A stretch of DNA of 64,000 nt, taken from the NCBI GenBank assembly GCA_964589785.1, contig CAZPUQ010000005.1, positions 1-64,000 of the forward strand, written 5' to 3'. Position 1 is the first letter of the stretch, and the number at the start of each line of letters is the position of its first letter. The stretch is from JAGVSR01 sp964589785 (GTDB lineage Bacteria > Pseudomonadota > Alphaproteobacteria > Rhizobiales > Hyphomicrobiaceae). A program made the translations under genes and the position numbers. Shown here in pieces: positions 16,500 through 25,043 of the stretch. The notes below the pieces were generated by a model. That model had not been told where the DNA came from and did not search any database. It saw nothing but the letters and a program-made list of their open reading frames with translations.

Positions 16500-17081
16500 C
16501 TAGCGGTTCTGGCCCGGCACCCACAGCACATCGCTGCGGCCGCGGTCGTTCACATACCGGCTCGCGACGAAAAGAAAATCCGACAATCTGTTGATATACT
16601 TGAGCGCCGCGGGGCTGACCGTCTCGCCCGGCCGCCCCGCCAGCGTGACGATCTCGCGCTCCGCGCGGCGGCTCACGGTGCGCGCGACGTGCAGGGCCGC
16701 AGCCGCCGCCGAGCCGCCCGGAAGCACGAAGGATTTCAACGGCTGCAGCTCGGCGTTGAGCTCGTCGATCTCGGCTTCGAGGCGCTCGACCTGAGATTGG
16801 CTCACGCGCAGCGGCTCATACGAGAGCGTCTCTCCCCGATCGGGCACGCACAGGTCTGCCCCGAGGTCGAACAGATCGTTCTGGATGCGGGCAAGCTTGG
16901 CGTCGAGCCCCTGGTGGCCGCCGGCGAGATGGATGCGGGCCAGCCCGACGGCCGCGTTGGTCTCGTCGACGGTCCCGTAGGCCACGATGCGCGCGGCATC
17001 CTTCGCGACCCGCTCGCCCGTGCCGAGCCCAGTCGTGCCGGCATCGCCGGTCCGCGTGTAGATCTTGTTGAGCTTGACCAC
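16500..17081 (-). CDS. pduO: Cob(I)alamin adenosyltransferase, PduO type
   Basis: This 193-residue enzyme transfers the adenosyl group of ATP to cob(I)alamin, making adenosylcobalamin. The ATP-binding N-terminal motif IYTRTGDAGTTGLGTG and the signature GGSAAAAALHVARTVSRRAER followed by ALKYINRLSDFLFVASRY identify the family. Adenosylcobalamin is the cofactor of ethylmalonyl-CoA and methylmalonyl-CoA mutases, which fits the mesaconyl-CoA hydratase elsewhere in this window. It sits 25 bases after the HIG1-type gene and 49 bases before the rhomboid gene, all on the minus strand. Confidence 0.95.
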   Translation of the reverse strand: MVKLNKIYTRTGDAGTTGLGTGERVAKDAARIVAYGTVDETNAAVGLARIHLAGGHQGLDAKLARIQNDLFDLGADLCVPDRGETLSYEPLRVSQSQVERLEAEIDELNAELQPLKSFVLPGGSAAAAALHVARTVSRRAEREIVTLAGRPGETVSPAALKYINRLSDFLFVASRYVNDRGRSDVLWVPGQNR

Positions 17082-17106
17082 GAAATTCCCCCGCGCGCCG
17101 CCGGCG

Positions 17107-17373
17107 TCAGCCGCTGTGCTTGGCGATCAGCGTGAACAGAACGATGATGACGATGGCCAGGAACTGCAGCCCCACGCGCCAGCGCATGAGCTTCTGGCTG
17201 AGGTTCGGCGCGGTCCCGCGCGACATCGTCCACAGCCCCGCGCACAGGACGAGGAAGACCGCGATCACCGCAACCGTCGTCATATGGTAGAGAACGTCCT
17301 GCATCGGGAGTGCGTCTTTCGCGATTTCGCCTTCAACGTGCGCCGTGCCGTCCTGCGGCCGAGGGGCGGACAT
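17107..17373 (-). CDS. Twin-transmembrane (HIG1-domain type) protein
   Basis: This small protein, 88 residues from the ATG at 17373, has two membrane helices (VAVIAVFLVLCAGLWTM and GLQFLAIVIIVLFTLIA). Between them is a short loop carrying LSQKLMRWRVGLQ, which matches the HIG1 domain pattern. In mitochondria HIG1 proteins assist respiratory complexes; the bacterial role is not established. Starts at 17388 or 17304 (MQDVLYHM) are also possible. It is followed by pduO, a common pairing in Hyphomicrobiales. The 336-base divergent space upstream (17374-17709) holds no recognisable gene or convincing promoter. Confidence 0.75.
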   Translation of the reverse strand: MSAPRPQDGTAHVEGEIAKDALPMQDVLYHMTTVAVIAVFLVLCAGLWTMSRGTAPNLSQKLMRWRVGLQFLAIVIIVLFTLIAKHSG

Positions 17374-17709
17374 GGCCCGTCCTTCCATGGCCTGTCGCTC
17401 CTCGGCTGGGCATGCCGGGCAGGATAGGGTGCTCCGGCGAAGGCGGCAAATGGCAAAGAGCACCTCGGGCGGCCGCGAGCAGCGCCGTGCCGGTCCGCCC
17501 GCAGCCCGAATTGAAGTATGCTGGCGGCGAATCGCCCCTGCCCGCTCCTCCCGGTCCGTCCTCAAAAGGTCGCGTTTTCGGGGGAGGGCTCCGGGCTGCC
17601 GAGCTCGGGACGGGCCCGGAGCGGAGGTTTACGGGCAAAGATCCGGACAGGGGTGAGGATCGGGCAAGAATACGGGGGCCGGCGTGATGGGGTCGAGGGG
17701 ACTGCCAGG

Positions 17710-19098
17710 GTGATCGGAACAGTCGGCAAGCGGGCGTCTGTCCGGACCCGGCCCGGCCGGGTCCGTGCCGCCGTTTGTCTCGTCCTTGCAGTAGGCCTCC
17801 CGGATGTCGTGGCTCAGACCGCGCCCACCGCCGACCAGGTCAAGAAGGCGCTGGATGCCCGCCGCGAGGAGCTGAAGTCGACGCTCGACAAGGCCGGGGT
17901 CATCGAGCACGACGTGGCCAAGCTCGCGGACGAGCGCGGCAAGATCAATCAGCGCCTGCAGGAGACGGCGGGCCTCGTTCAGGAGAGCGAGGCGCGCCTC
18001 ACCGGCATCGAGAGCCGGCTCGGCGAGCTCGAGGCCCAGGAGACGATGATCCGCGGCTCGCTGGGCCAGCGCCACGAGCAGATCGCAAGCCTCTTGGCGG
18101 CGCTCCAGCGCATGGGCCGCAATCCGCCTCCCGTCATCGTGACCAAGCGCGAGGATGCGCTCGAGATGGTCCGCAGCGCGATGCTGCTCGCCGCGGCGTT
18201 TCCCGGCATGCGCACACAGGCGCTCGAGCTTGCCGATCAACTGAGCGAGCTCATGCGAATCGTCGAGGAGAGCCGCACCGAGGCCGCCAAAGAGAAGGCG
18301 GAGCACACCCGCCTCAACGATCTGAAGACCTCGCTTGCCGGATTGATGGAAACGAAGCGGCAGTCGATCCTCGAGCGGCAGGAGGAGCTGCGCCAGGTGC
18401 GCGACGCAGCGGGCGAGATCTCGCGCAGCGTCAACGACCTCAACGAGCTCATCGCCCGGCTCGACAAGGCCGTCGCCGAGAACACGGGGCTCGGCGCCTA
18501 CGAGGCCGAGATCCGCGCCGGATCGCCGACGGTCGCGGCCGTCGTTCCTCCGCAGGCGGGCGGCGCGGAGCCGGCGGACACCAGGCCTTCAATCCGAACG
18601 ATCGAGCTCGCACCCGTACAGACGGCGGCGCTGACATCGAACCCGGGCCGCATCAAGCCTGCGATCCCGTTCCACCTCGCCAAAGGCAAGCTGCCGCTGC
18701 CCGCGACCGGCAAGCGCGTCCTGAGCTATGCCGAACGCACACAGTACGGATCGCAATCTAAAGGACTTGTAATGGAGACCCGCTCCGGCGCCCAAGTTAC
18801 GGCGCCTTGCGATGGTTGGATCCTCTATGCGGGCGAGTTCCGCAGCTACGGCAAACTCTTGATTATCAATGCCGGCGGTGGATACAATGTTGTACTGGCG
18901 GGCCTGTCGCAGATCGACGTACGGCCGGGTGAGTTTGTGCTCGCGGCCGAACCCGTTGGAACGATGATGACAGTCAAGAAGGAAGTGGCTGGTGCGCCGT
19001 CCGCCGCGCCGGTACTCTACATCGAGTTTCGCAAGGACGGGCAGCCCATCGATCCCGACCCCTGGTGGGGTGGAGTTTCTCAGAAGGCTCAAGGCTGA
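17710..19098 (+). CDS. EnvC-like murein hydrolase activator with degenerate LytM domain
   Basis: This protein of about 462 residues starts at the GTG at 17710, which gives a signal peptide (RVRAAVCLVLAVGLPDVVAQ). Residues about 40-300 form long coiled coils (LGELEAQETMIRGSLGQRHE and similar). The C-terminal 130 residues follow the M23/LytM fold, but the zinc-ligand histidines are replaced. The final LHFE-type motif reads LYIEFRKDG, and the GHxGxD-type segment lacks histidine. This is typical of EnvC/NlpD-type activators of amidases in cell separation rather than active peptidases. Its TGA overlaps the ctpA ATG (TGATG). An in-frame extension to 17518 is arginine-rich and not convincing. Confidence 0.85.
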   Translation: MIGTVGKRASVRTRPGRVRAAVCLVLAVGLPDVVAQTAPTADQVKKALDARREELKSTLDKAGVIEHDVAKLADERGKINQRLQETAGLVQESEARLTGIESRLGELEAQETMIRGSLGQRHEQIASLLAALQRMGRNPPPVIVTKREDALEMVRSAMLLAAAFPGMRTQALELADQLSELMRIVEESRTEAAKEKAEHTRLNDLKTSLAGLMETKRQSILERQEELRQVRDAAGEISRSVNDLNELIARLDKAVAENTGLGAYEAEIRAGSPTVAAVVPPQAGGAEPADTRPSIRTIELAPVQTAALTSNPGRIKPAIPFHLAKGKLPLPATGKRVLSYAERTQYGSQSKGLVMETRSGAQVTAPCDGWILYAGEFRSYGKLLIINAGGGYNVVLAGLSQIDVRPGEFVLAAEPVGTMMTVKKEVAGAPSAAPVLYIEFRKDGQPIDPDPWWGGVSQKAQG

Positions 19099-20531
19099 TG
19101 CGTAGAACCGAATTCGCGTTCTGGACATTCCTCATGATGGCCGGCTTCGCCGCCGTCACGACGGTCCTCAACGTCACCAGCGGCAATTCCGCAAACTCGC
19201 CGAATGCCGAGCTCTACCGGCAGCTCGACTTGTTCGGCGATGTCTTCGAGCGCGTGCGCTCCGATTACGTCGAGAAGCCCGACGACACCATTCTCATCGA
19301 GAATGCGATCAACGGCATGCTGACCGCGCTGGACCCGCATTCGTCGTACCTCAGCCCGAAGAACTTCAAGGATATGCAGGTGCAGACCCGCGGCGAGTTC
19401 GGCGGGCTCGGCATCGAGGTCACGATGGAGAACGGCGTCATCAAGGTGGTGTCGCCGATCGACGACACCCCGGCCTTCAAGGCGGGCATCCTGGCCAACG
19501 ACCTCATCACCCATCTCGACAACGAGCAGATCAACGGCCTGACGCTCGAGCAGGCGGTCGAGAAGATGCGTGGGCCGGTCAACACGCCGATCATGCTCAC
19601 GATCGTGCGCAAGGGACGCGACGAGCCCTTCGACATCAAGGTCACGCGCGACATCATCCGGATCAATCCCGTGAAGGCGCGGGCCGACGACGACGTCGCC
19701 TACATCAAGGTCTCCACCTTCAACGAGCAGACCCACGCCATGCTTGTGAAGTCCATGGATCAGCTCAAGAAGGAGATCGGCCCGAAGCTGCGCGGCTATG
19801 TCATCGATCTGCGCAACAATCCGGGCGGCCTGCTCGATCAGGCCATCTCGGTCAGCGACGACTTCCTCGAGCAGGGCGCCATCGTGCTCACCAAGGGCCG
19901 CAACAACGAGGAGACGCAGCGTGCGCAGGCCCGTCCGGGCGATTCGTCCGACGGCAAGCCGGTGGTCATCCTCATCAACGGCGGCTCCGCCTCGGCCTCC
20001 GAGATCGTGGCCGGCGCGCTGCAGGACCACAAGCGCGCGACGATCATCGGCACGCGCTCGTTCGGCAAGGGGTCGGTGCAGACGATCATCCCGCTCGGCA
20101 CGACGAACGGGGCTATCCGTCTGACGACGGCGCGCTACTACACCCCGTCCAACCGCTCGATCCAGGCCAAGGGCATCGAGCCGGATATCGTCGTGGAGCA
20201 GGAGCTGCCCGACGACCTGAAGGAGAAGATCGCCAGCGAGAAGCCGCGCGGCGAGGCAAGCCTGCGCGGCCACCTCAAGAACGGCGACGGAACGGCCAAG
20301 ACGCCGGAGGAGGGCGAGGCCAAGGAAGAGCTGAAGGAGGAGAAGGAGGAGAGCGGCTCGCTCGCCTACGTGCCGAAGGAGCCTGAGAAGGACACGCAGC
20401 TCCAGTATGCCCTGCGCTTCCTGCGCGGCACGGCCACCGAGGCGACGGTTGCCAAGCCTGCCAACCCTCCGGCCGGCATGCGGACTCCCGGCGCCGACAC
20501 CGACAAGCCTGCGACCACGGTTCCGAACTGA
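19098..20531 (+). CDS. ctpA: Carboxy-terminal processing protease (S41)
   Basis: This 477-residue exported serine protease has an N-terminal signal/anchor (FWTFLMMAGFAAVTTVL), a PDZ domain (about residues 90-170, GGLGIEVTMENGVIKVVSPI), and the S41 catalytic core. The nucleophile lies in GGSASASEIVAGAL and the general-base lysine about 25 residues later in SFGKGSVQ. The C-terminus is a glutamate/lysine-rich low-complexity tail. The start is fixed by the one-base overlap with the upstream EnvC-like gene, so the two are coupled. Adjacency of an amidase activator and Ctp fits turnover of cell-wall enzymes; that link is an inference. Confidence 0.96.
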   Translation: MRRTEFAFWTFLMMAGFAAVTTVLNVTSGNSANSPNAELYRQLDLFGDVFERVRSDYVEKPDDTILIENAINGMLTALDPHSSYLSPKNFKDMQVQTRGEFGGLGIEVTMENGVIKVVSPIDDTPAFKAGILANDLITHLDNEQINGLTLEQAVEKMRGPVNTPIMLTIVRKGRDEPFDIKVTRDIIRINPVKARADDDVAYIKVSTFNEQTHAMLVKSMDQLKKEIGPKLRGYVIDLRNNPGGLLDQAISVSDDFLEQGAIVLTKGRNNEETQRAQARPGDSSDGKPVVILINGGSASASEIVAGALQDHKRATIIGTRSFGKGSVQTIIPLGTTNGAIRLTTARYYTPSNRSIQAKGIEPDIVVEQELPDDLKEKIASEKPRGEASLRGHLKNGDGTAKTPEEGEAKEELKEEKEESGSLAYVPKEPEKDTQLQYALRFLRGTATEATVAKPANPPAGMRTPGADTDKPATTVPN

Positions 20532-20560
20532 GGCGCAGATCGCGTTGGCTGTGACGGACA

Positions 20561-20583
20561 GGGCGCCCGACCGGCGCCCTTTC
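20561..20583 (+). terminator. Putative terminator after ctpA
   Basis: The hairpin GGGCGCC-CGACC-GGCGCCC followed by TTT lies 30 bases after the ctpA stop and before the first rppH gene. The T run is short, so readthrough into rppH is possible. Confidence 0.55.
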
Positions 20584-20626
20584 CATTTCCCTCTCGAGAC
20601 CTCGAGACCCAAGGCCGGAGGCCCGC

Positions 20627-21157
20627 ATGAGCGCTGCCAAGCCCACCGTCGATGCCTCGCAGCTCGGTTATCGACCCTGCGTCGGCATCATGCTCATCAA
20701 CGGCGACGGTCACGTGTGGATCGGCCAGCGCGCGGATTCGCCGACGGAGGCCGAAGGCCGCGGCACGTGGTGGCAGATGCCGCAGGGCGGGATCGACGCC
20801 GACGAGGACCCGCGCACCGCCGCCCTGCGGGAGCTGCACGAGGAAACCCAGGTCCGCTCGGCCGTGATCATCGGCGAGACGGCGGACTGGCTGATCTACG
20901 ACCTGCCGCCGGAGCTGATCGGTGTGGCCTGGGGCGGACGCTATCGCGGGCAGCGCCAGAAGTGGTTCGCCGTGCGCTTCCATGGGCCGGACAGCGAAAT
21001 CAACATCACGCCGCCTCCAGGCCACGACCCTGAGTTCGTGGCCTGGCGATGGGCTGAGGTCGACGAGCTCGTTGGCCTGATCGTGCCGTTCAAGCGCGAG
21101 GTCTACGCCGCCGTCGTCGCCGAGCTCGGACCGCTCGCGCGCCCGGTCGCAACCTGA
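20627..21157 (+). CDS. rppH: RNA pyrophosphohydrolase (Nudix), copy 1
   Basis: This 176-residue Nudix hydrolase of the RppH/IalA (invasion-associated) family removes pyrophosphate from 5'-triphosphate mRNA to start decay, or hydrolyses dinucleoside polyphosphates. The Nudix box is complete: GGIDADEDPRTAALRELHEE. Other RppH hallmarks are YRPCVGIMLIN, WWQMPQGGID, YRGQRQKWFAVRF and a C-terminal FKREVYAAVV segment. A strong GGAGG-type ribosome site precedes the ATG. A second full-length paralogue follows 134 bases downstream; which one does the housekeeping RppH work cannot be decided here. Confidence 0.93.
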   Translation: MSAAKPTVDASQLGYRPCVGIMLINGDGHVWIGQRADSPTEAEGRGTWWQMPQGGIDADEDPRTAALRELHEETQVRSAVIIGETADWLIYDLPPELIGVAWGGRYRGQRQKWFAVRFHGPDSEINITPPPGHDPEFVAWRWAEVDELVGLIVPFKREVYAAVVAELGPLARPVAT

Positions 21158-21291
21158 GCGCTCTCAGCACCGCAGCCCGCGCATTTTTGCACCACGCCGC
21201 CGCCGTCATACGACCGCAACGTCGAGCGTCTATTGTAACTCTTTGATTCGCCTGTCACTCTATTGACGCATTCGCAGCCGATCTCAATCCC

Positions 21292-21822
21292 ATGACGATC
21301 GAACGTCCCATCGGCGACTCGCAGCGCCTCGACCTCCCATACCGGGTCGGGGTCGGCATCATGTTGTTCAACAGCCGCGGCGACGTCTGGACCGGACGCC
21401 GGCTGCCCAAATGGGCCGGCAGCCGCCAGGGCCACATCTGGCAGATGCCCCAGGGCGGCCTGATGCCCGGCGAGGATCCGCTATCGGCCGCACACCGGGA
21501 GCTCGAAGAAGAGACCGCCATCCGCAACGCGGAAGTGGTCGCGGAGCTCAACCGCTGGCTCACGTACGATCTTCCGCCCGAGCTTCTCGGCGTGGCCCTG
21601 AAGGGTCGCTACCGCGGCCAGCGCCAGCGCTGGTTTGCCATGCGCTTCAACGGCGACGACTCGGAGATCGACATCGGACCGCGCGGCGGGCGCAAGGCCG
21701 AGTTCGACCGCTGGAAGTGGCGGCCCATGGAAGAGCTGGCCGAGATCGTCGTCAGCTTCAAGCGGCCGGTCTACGAGGAGCTCGTCCGCGTCTTTGGGCC
21801 CTTCGCGCACCCGCAATCGTAA
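21292..21822 (+). CDS. RNA pyrophosphohydrolase (Nudix), copy 2
   Basis: This second RppH-family protein is also 176 residues and collinear with the first copy. It has YRVGVGIMLFN, WQMPQGGLMPGEDP, an intact Nudix box (GGLMPGEDPLSAAHRELEEE), YRGQRQRWFAMRF and a C-terminal FKRPVYEELV. The two proteins have clearly diverged: this one has WTGRRLPKWAGSRQG where the first has WIGQRADSPTEAEG. All catalytic glutamates are kept, so it should be active. The 134-base spacer upstream is less GC-rich than the surroundings and may hold its own promoter. It is followed by a shared terminator and then the convergent atp operon. Confidence 0.9.
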   Translation: MTIERPIGDSQRLDLPYRVGVGIMLFNSRGDVWTGRRLPKWAGSRQGHIWQMPQGGLMPGEDPLSAAHRELEEETAIRNAEVVAELNRWLTYDLPPELLGVALKGRYRGQRQRWFAMRFNGDDSEIDIGPRGGRKAEFDRWKWRPMEELAEIVVSFKRPVYEELVRVFGPFAHPQS

Positions 21823-21855
21823 TGGATGCGCCGCGCCTCTGCGGCGTCCGCATAA

Positions 21856-21883
21856 CAAAAAGGCCGGGAGCTTCCCGGCCTTT
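21856..21883. terminator. Bidirectional intrinsic terminator between rppH copy 2 and atpC
   Basis: The perfect stem AGGCCGGGA/TCCCGGCCT has a run of A on the left and T on the right, so it works in both directions. It lies between the convergent rppH copy 2 (plus) and the end of the atp operon (minus). Confidence 0.85.
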
Positions 21884-21914
21884 GGTCGTTCTGCAGGATC
21901 GGGTGACGCCGCCG

Positions 21915-22313
21915 TCAGGCCGCCTTCGCGCCCAGCGCACGCAGCCGATCGAGCGCGGTCTGCGCGAGCGTGCGGCTGTCGTCGTCCTTCGCCTCGGCAA
22001 GCTCCACCTCCGCGATGCCGATCTCCTCGGCGATCTGCGAGGAGCTCGCCTCGGCGAGGTCGAAGGCCGTCGCCGCGAGCACCGTCAGCGTGCCGGCATT
22101 CACGTCGGCAAAGCCCGACTTCACGAAGATCTGCTTTTTCACGCCGCCGGCCAGCACCTCGAGAAGCCCCGGCCGCAGCGCCGAGATGAGCGGCGCGTGA
22201 CCGGCAAAGACGGTGAAGTCGCCCTCGATGCCCGGCACCATCGCCTGCTCCGCGTCGACCGAGAGCAGAATCCGCTCGGGAGAAACCAGCTCGAACTTGA
22301 AAGTCGCCGCCAT
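21915..22313 (-). CDS. atpC: ATP synthase F1, epsilon subunit
   Basis: This 132-residue epsilon subunit of F1 is part of the central rotor stalk and an inhibitor of ATP hydrolysis. The N-terminal beta-sandwich is well conserved (FELVSPERILLSVDAEQAMVPG and GDFTVFAGHAPLISALRPG), followed by the two-helix C-terminal region rich in alanine and glutamate. It is the last gene of the atpHAGD-x-C operon. Unusually, a small unrelated gene sits between it and atpD. Confidence 0.96.
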   Translation of the reverse strand: MAATFKFELVSPERILLSVDAEQAMVPGIEGDFTVFAGHAPLISALRPGLLEVLAGGVKKQIFVKSGFADVNAGTLTVLAATAFDLAEASSSQIAEEIGIAEVELAEAKDDDSRTLAQTALDRLRALGAKAA

Positions 22314-22364
22314 GTCCTGTCGTCCTTGAGAAATCCAACGTACGCGTGCGGTCGCACCGGCCTG

Positions 22365-22628
22365 TCAGCTCGTCTCGTCGTCCTCGCCGACGCCCGACTT
22401 CGCCCGCACCTCCTCCTCGGTCTGCAGGCGCGTCCCGCAGAACGGGCAGAAAAAGACCGGATGATCGATGAGCCCCGGCTCCTCGTCCTCCATCTCGATC
22501 AGCCCGACCGACATGTAGAGCACCCCGCCCTCGCCGACGGCGATGAGCGGCTCGAACTCGCCGCCGCTCATGGCCTCCTGAAGTTCGGCGCAGCAGGAGC
22601 CGAAGGTGTCGTTGCCGCCTGCGGACAT
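22365..22628 (-). CDS. Small CPxCG-motif protein within the atp operon
   Basis: This 87-residue acidic protein of unknown function begins MSAGGNDTFGSCCAELQEAM and carries a CPFCG motif in FFCPFCGTRLQTEEEVRA, suggesting half of a zinc knuckle. A cysteine pair (CC) at residues 12-13 could supply the other ligands. It is codirectional with the operon, 46 bases after atpD and 51 bases before atpC, so it should be co-transcribed. A longer open frame reaching 23000 runs through atpD and is not real. No family is recognised. Reading-frame integrity and spacing argue for a real gene. Confidence 0.72.
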   Translation of the reverse strand: MSAGGNDTFGSCCAELQEAMSGGEFEPLIAVGEGGVLYMSVGLIEMEDEEPGLIDHPVFFCPFCGTRLQTEEEVRAKSGVGEDDETS

Positions 22629-22674
22629 CCGGTCGTCCTTCCGTCGATGCCTCGAAACGAGGGCCCGCGCTGGC

Positions 22675-24111
<1,437 letters not shown>

Positions 24112-24137
24112 TGACGTTTCCTCGTTCCTTCAATCCG

Positions 24138-25019
24138 TCAGAGCGCCTCGGCGCCCGAAATGATCTCGATGAGTTCCTTGGTGATGTTCGCCTGGCGCTG
24201 GCGGTTGTACTTGATCGTCAGCTTGTTGATCATGTCGCCGGCGTTGCGGGTCGCGTTGTCCATGGCGCTCATGCGGGCGCCCTGCTCGGAAGCGGCGTTC
24301 TCGAGCAGCCCGCGGAACACCTGCGTGGCGATGTTGCGCGTCAGGAGCGACGTCAGGATCGCTTCCTCCTCCGGCTCGTACTCGTAGATGGCCGCGGCAC
24401 CGGACGACTTCGCCTCGGTCACCTCGGGGATCTTGGCGGGGATCACCTGCAGCGCCGTCGGCTTCTGCGCGATCACCGACTTGAACTCCGAGAAATAGAG
24501 CGTCGCGACGTCGAACTCCCCGGCCTCGAACATCGCGAGCAGCCGGTCGGCGATCTCTTCCGCGTGCTTGTAGCCGATCTGGCGGACACCGGCGAGATCG
24601 CGGCGCTCGACGATGTTGCGGCCGAGATCGCGGCGCAGGTTGTCGGCCCCCTTGCGGCCGACCGTCATGATCTTGACCGTGTTGCCCGACGCGACGAGGC
24701 GCACGGCATCGGCGCGGGCGAGCTTGGCGATGTTGGAGTTGAAGCCGCCGCACAGGCCGCGCTCCGCCGTCATGACGACGAGCAGATGGACCTGGTCCTT
24801 GCCGTTGCCGACGAGCAGCGGCGAGGCGGTCTCGCGGACGGCCCGGCTGCCGAGGTTGGCGAGGATCGTGTCCATGCGCTCCGCGTAGGGGCGCGCGGCG
24901 GTCGCGGCTTCCTGCGCACGGCGCAGCTTGGCCGCGGCCACCATCTGCATGGCCTTCGTGATCTTGCGCGTCGCCTTCACCGAGGCGATGCGGTTGCGTA
25001 GGTCCTTCAAGCTCGGCAT
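24138..25019 (-). CDS. atpG: ATP synthase F1, gamma subunit
   Basis: This 293-residue rotor-shaft subunit has an N-terminal helix, LKDLRNRIASVKATRKITKA, which is diagnostic. The central Rossmann-like domain contains VMTAERGLCGGFNSN. The C-terminal helix includes ARMSAMDNATRNAGDMI and YNRQRQANITKELIEI, the part that turns inside the alpha/beta hexamer. It is the third gene of the operon; spacing to atpA and atpD is about 25 bases each. Confidence 0.99.
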   Translation of the reverse strand: MPSLKDLRNRIASVKATRKITKAMQMVAAAKLRRAQEAATAARPYAERMDTILANLGSRAVRETASPLLVGNGKDQVHLLVVMTAERGLCGGFNSNIAKLARADAVRLVASGNTVKIMTVGRKGADNLRRDLGRNIVERRDLAGVRQIGYKHAEEIADRLLAMFEAGEFDVATLYFSEFKSVIAQKPTALQVIPAKIPEVTEAKSSGAAAIYEYEPEEEAILTSLLTRNIATQVFRGLLENAASEQGARMSAMDNATRNAGDMINKLTIKYNRQRQANITKELIEIISGAEAL

Positions 25020-25043
25020 GGAGCCGTCTCCTTGCGCGGGCGT

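Noticed and set aside
17374..17709. Extended N-terminus of the EnvC-like protein back to 17518
   Set aside because: The extra 64 residues are arginine-rich and would bury the signal peptide. The GTG at 17710 gives a normal signal sequence.
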